NCBI GenBank assembly: GCA_013153955.1
Contig: JAADDM010000062.1
Location: 1-6,158, forward strand
Reading direction: 5' to 3'
Length of the DNA: 6,158 nucleotides
From: Gammaproteobacteria bacterium
GTDB lineage: Bacteria > Pseudomonadota > Gammaproteobacteria > Thiomicrospirales > Thiomicrospiraceae
Below the pieces are notes generated by a model. The model was given only the letters and a program-made list of their open reading frames with translations. It was not told the origin of the DNA and searched no databases. A program made the position numbers and the translations under genes. This document shows, piece after piece, positions 6,115 through 6,158 of this stretch (position 1 is its first letter; each line of letters opens with the position of its first letter).

Positions 6115-6158
6115 ATGTTAAGAAAAGTGGTATTAATCTTATGCTCAGGTGTCATTTT
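6115..6158 (+). CDS. Start of an exported protein gene, cut by the window edge
   Basis: ATG 6115 lies behind a strong purine-rich ribosome site, AGAGAGGGG at 6098-6106, with an 8-nt spacer, and 17 nt after the preceding stop codon. The 14 complete codons plus two bases of the next encode MLRKVVLILCSGVI and then probably Phe or Leu. This is a short basic start followed by a hydrophobic run, as in a signal peptide or membrane anchor. Cys10 comes too early, and with Leu before it, to be a good lipobox. Nothing can be said about the mature protein. The close spacing makes it the next gene of the pepN operon. Confidence 0.65.
   Translation, partial: MLRKVVLILCSGVI

Overview
The window looks like the chromosome of a gammaproteobacterium of fairly low GC content (roughly 40-45 % by eye). 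Two genes are recognisable with high confidence and have typical gammaproteobacterial form. One is pal, the peptidoglycan-associated lipoprotein of the Tol-Pal complex. The other is pepN, an E. coli-type M1 aminopeptidase N. The genus cannot be fixed from the sequence alone; a marine, Thiomicrospira-like lineage is a guess. There is no sign of a phage, insertion sequence, CRISPR array, tRNA or rRNA.

Layout, all on the + strand. Positions 1-141 are an AT-rich leader, perhaps holding the last codons of an upstream gene (tolB would be expected). pal lies at 142-669 and is closed by a strong intrinsic terminator at 703-741. A second transcription unit then begins: pepN (772-3417); 20 nt later a cysteine-free, secreted LppC/LpoA-like protein (3438-4889); then a likely 38-codon small ORF (4879-4995) that overlaps both neighbours; then a membrane-anchored coiled-coil protein of unknown function (4970-6097, GTG start preferred); and 17 nt later the first codons of another apparently exported protein (6115 to the window edge). 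No terminator is visible between pepN and the window end, so these genes probably form one operon.

How they may work together: Pal ties the outer membrane to peptidoglycan. The LpoA-like protein has the Venus-flytrap fold family of activators of peptidoglycan synthases, but it lacks the lipidation cysteine and most of the N-terminal TPR region of classical LpoA. The next protein has an acidic, repeat-bearing cytoplasmic N-terminus, one transmembrane helix, and a periplasmic part with two coiled coils joined by a His/Pro/Ala linker. Together with the small ORF and the exported protein that follows, this resembles a small uncharacterised envelope module downstream of pal and pepN. It is the most interesting part of the window. 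PepN itself is a cytosolic peptidase and is probably only a transcriptional companion.
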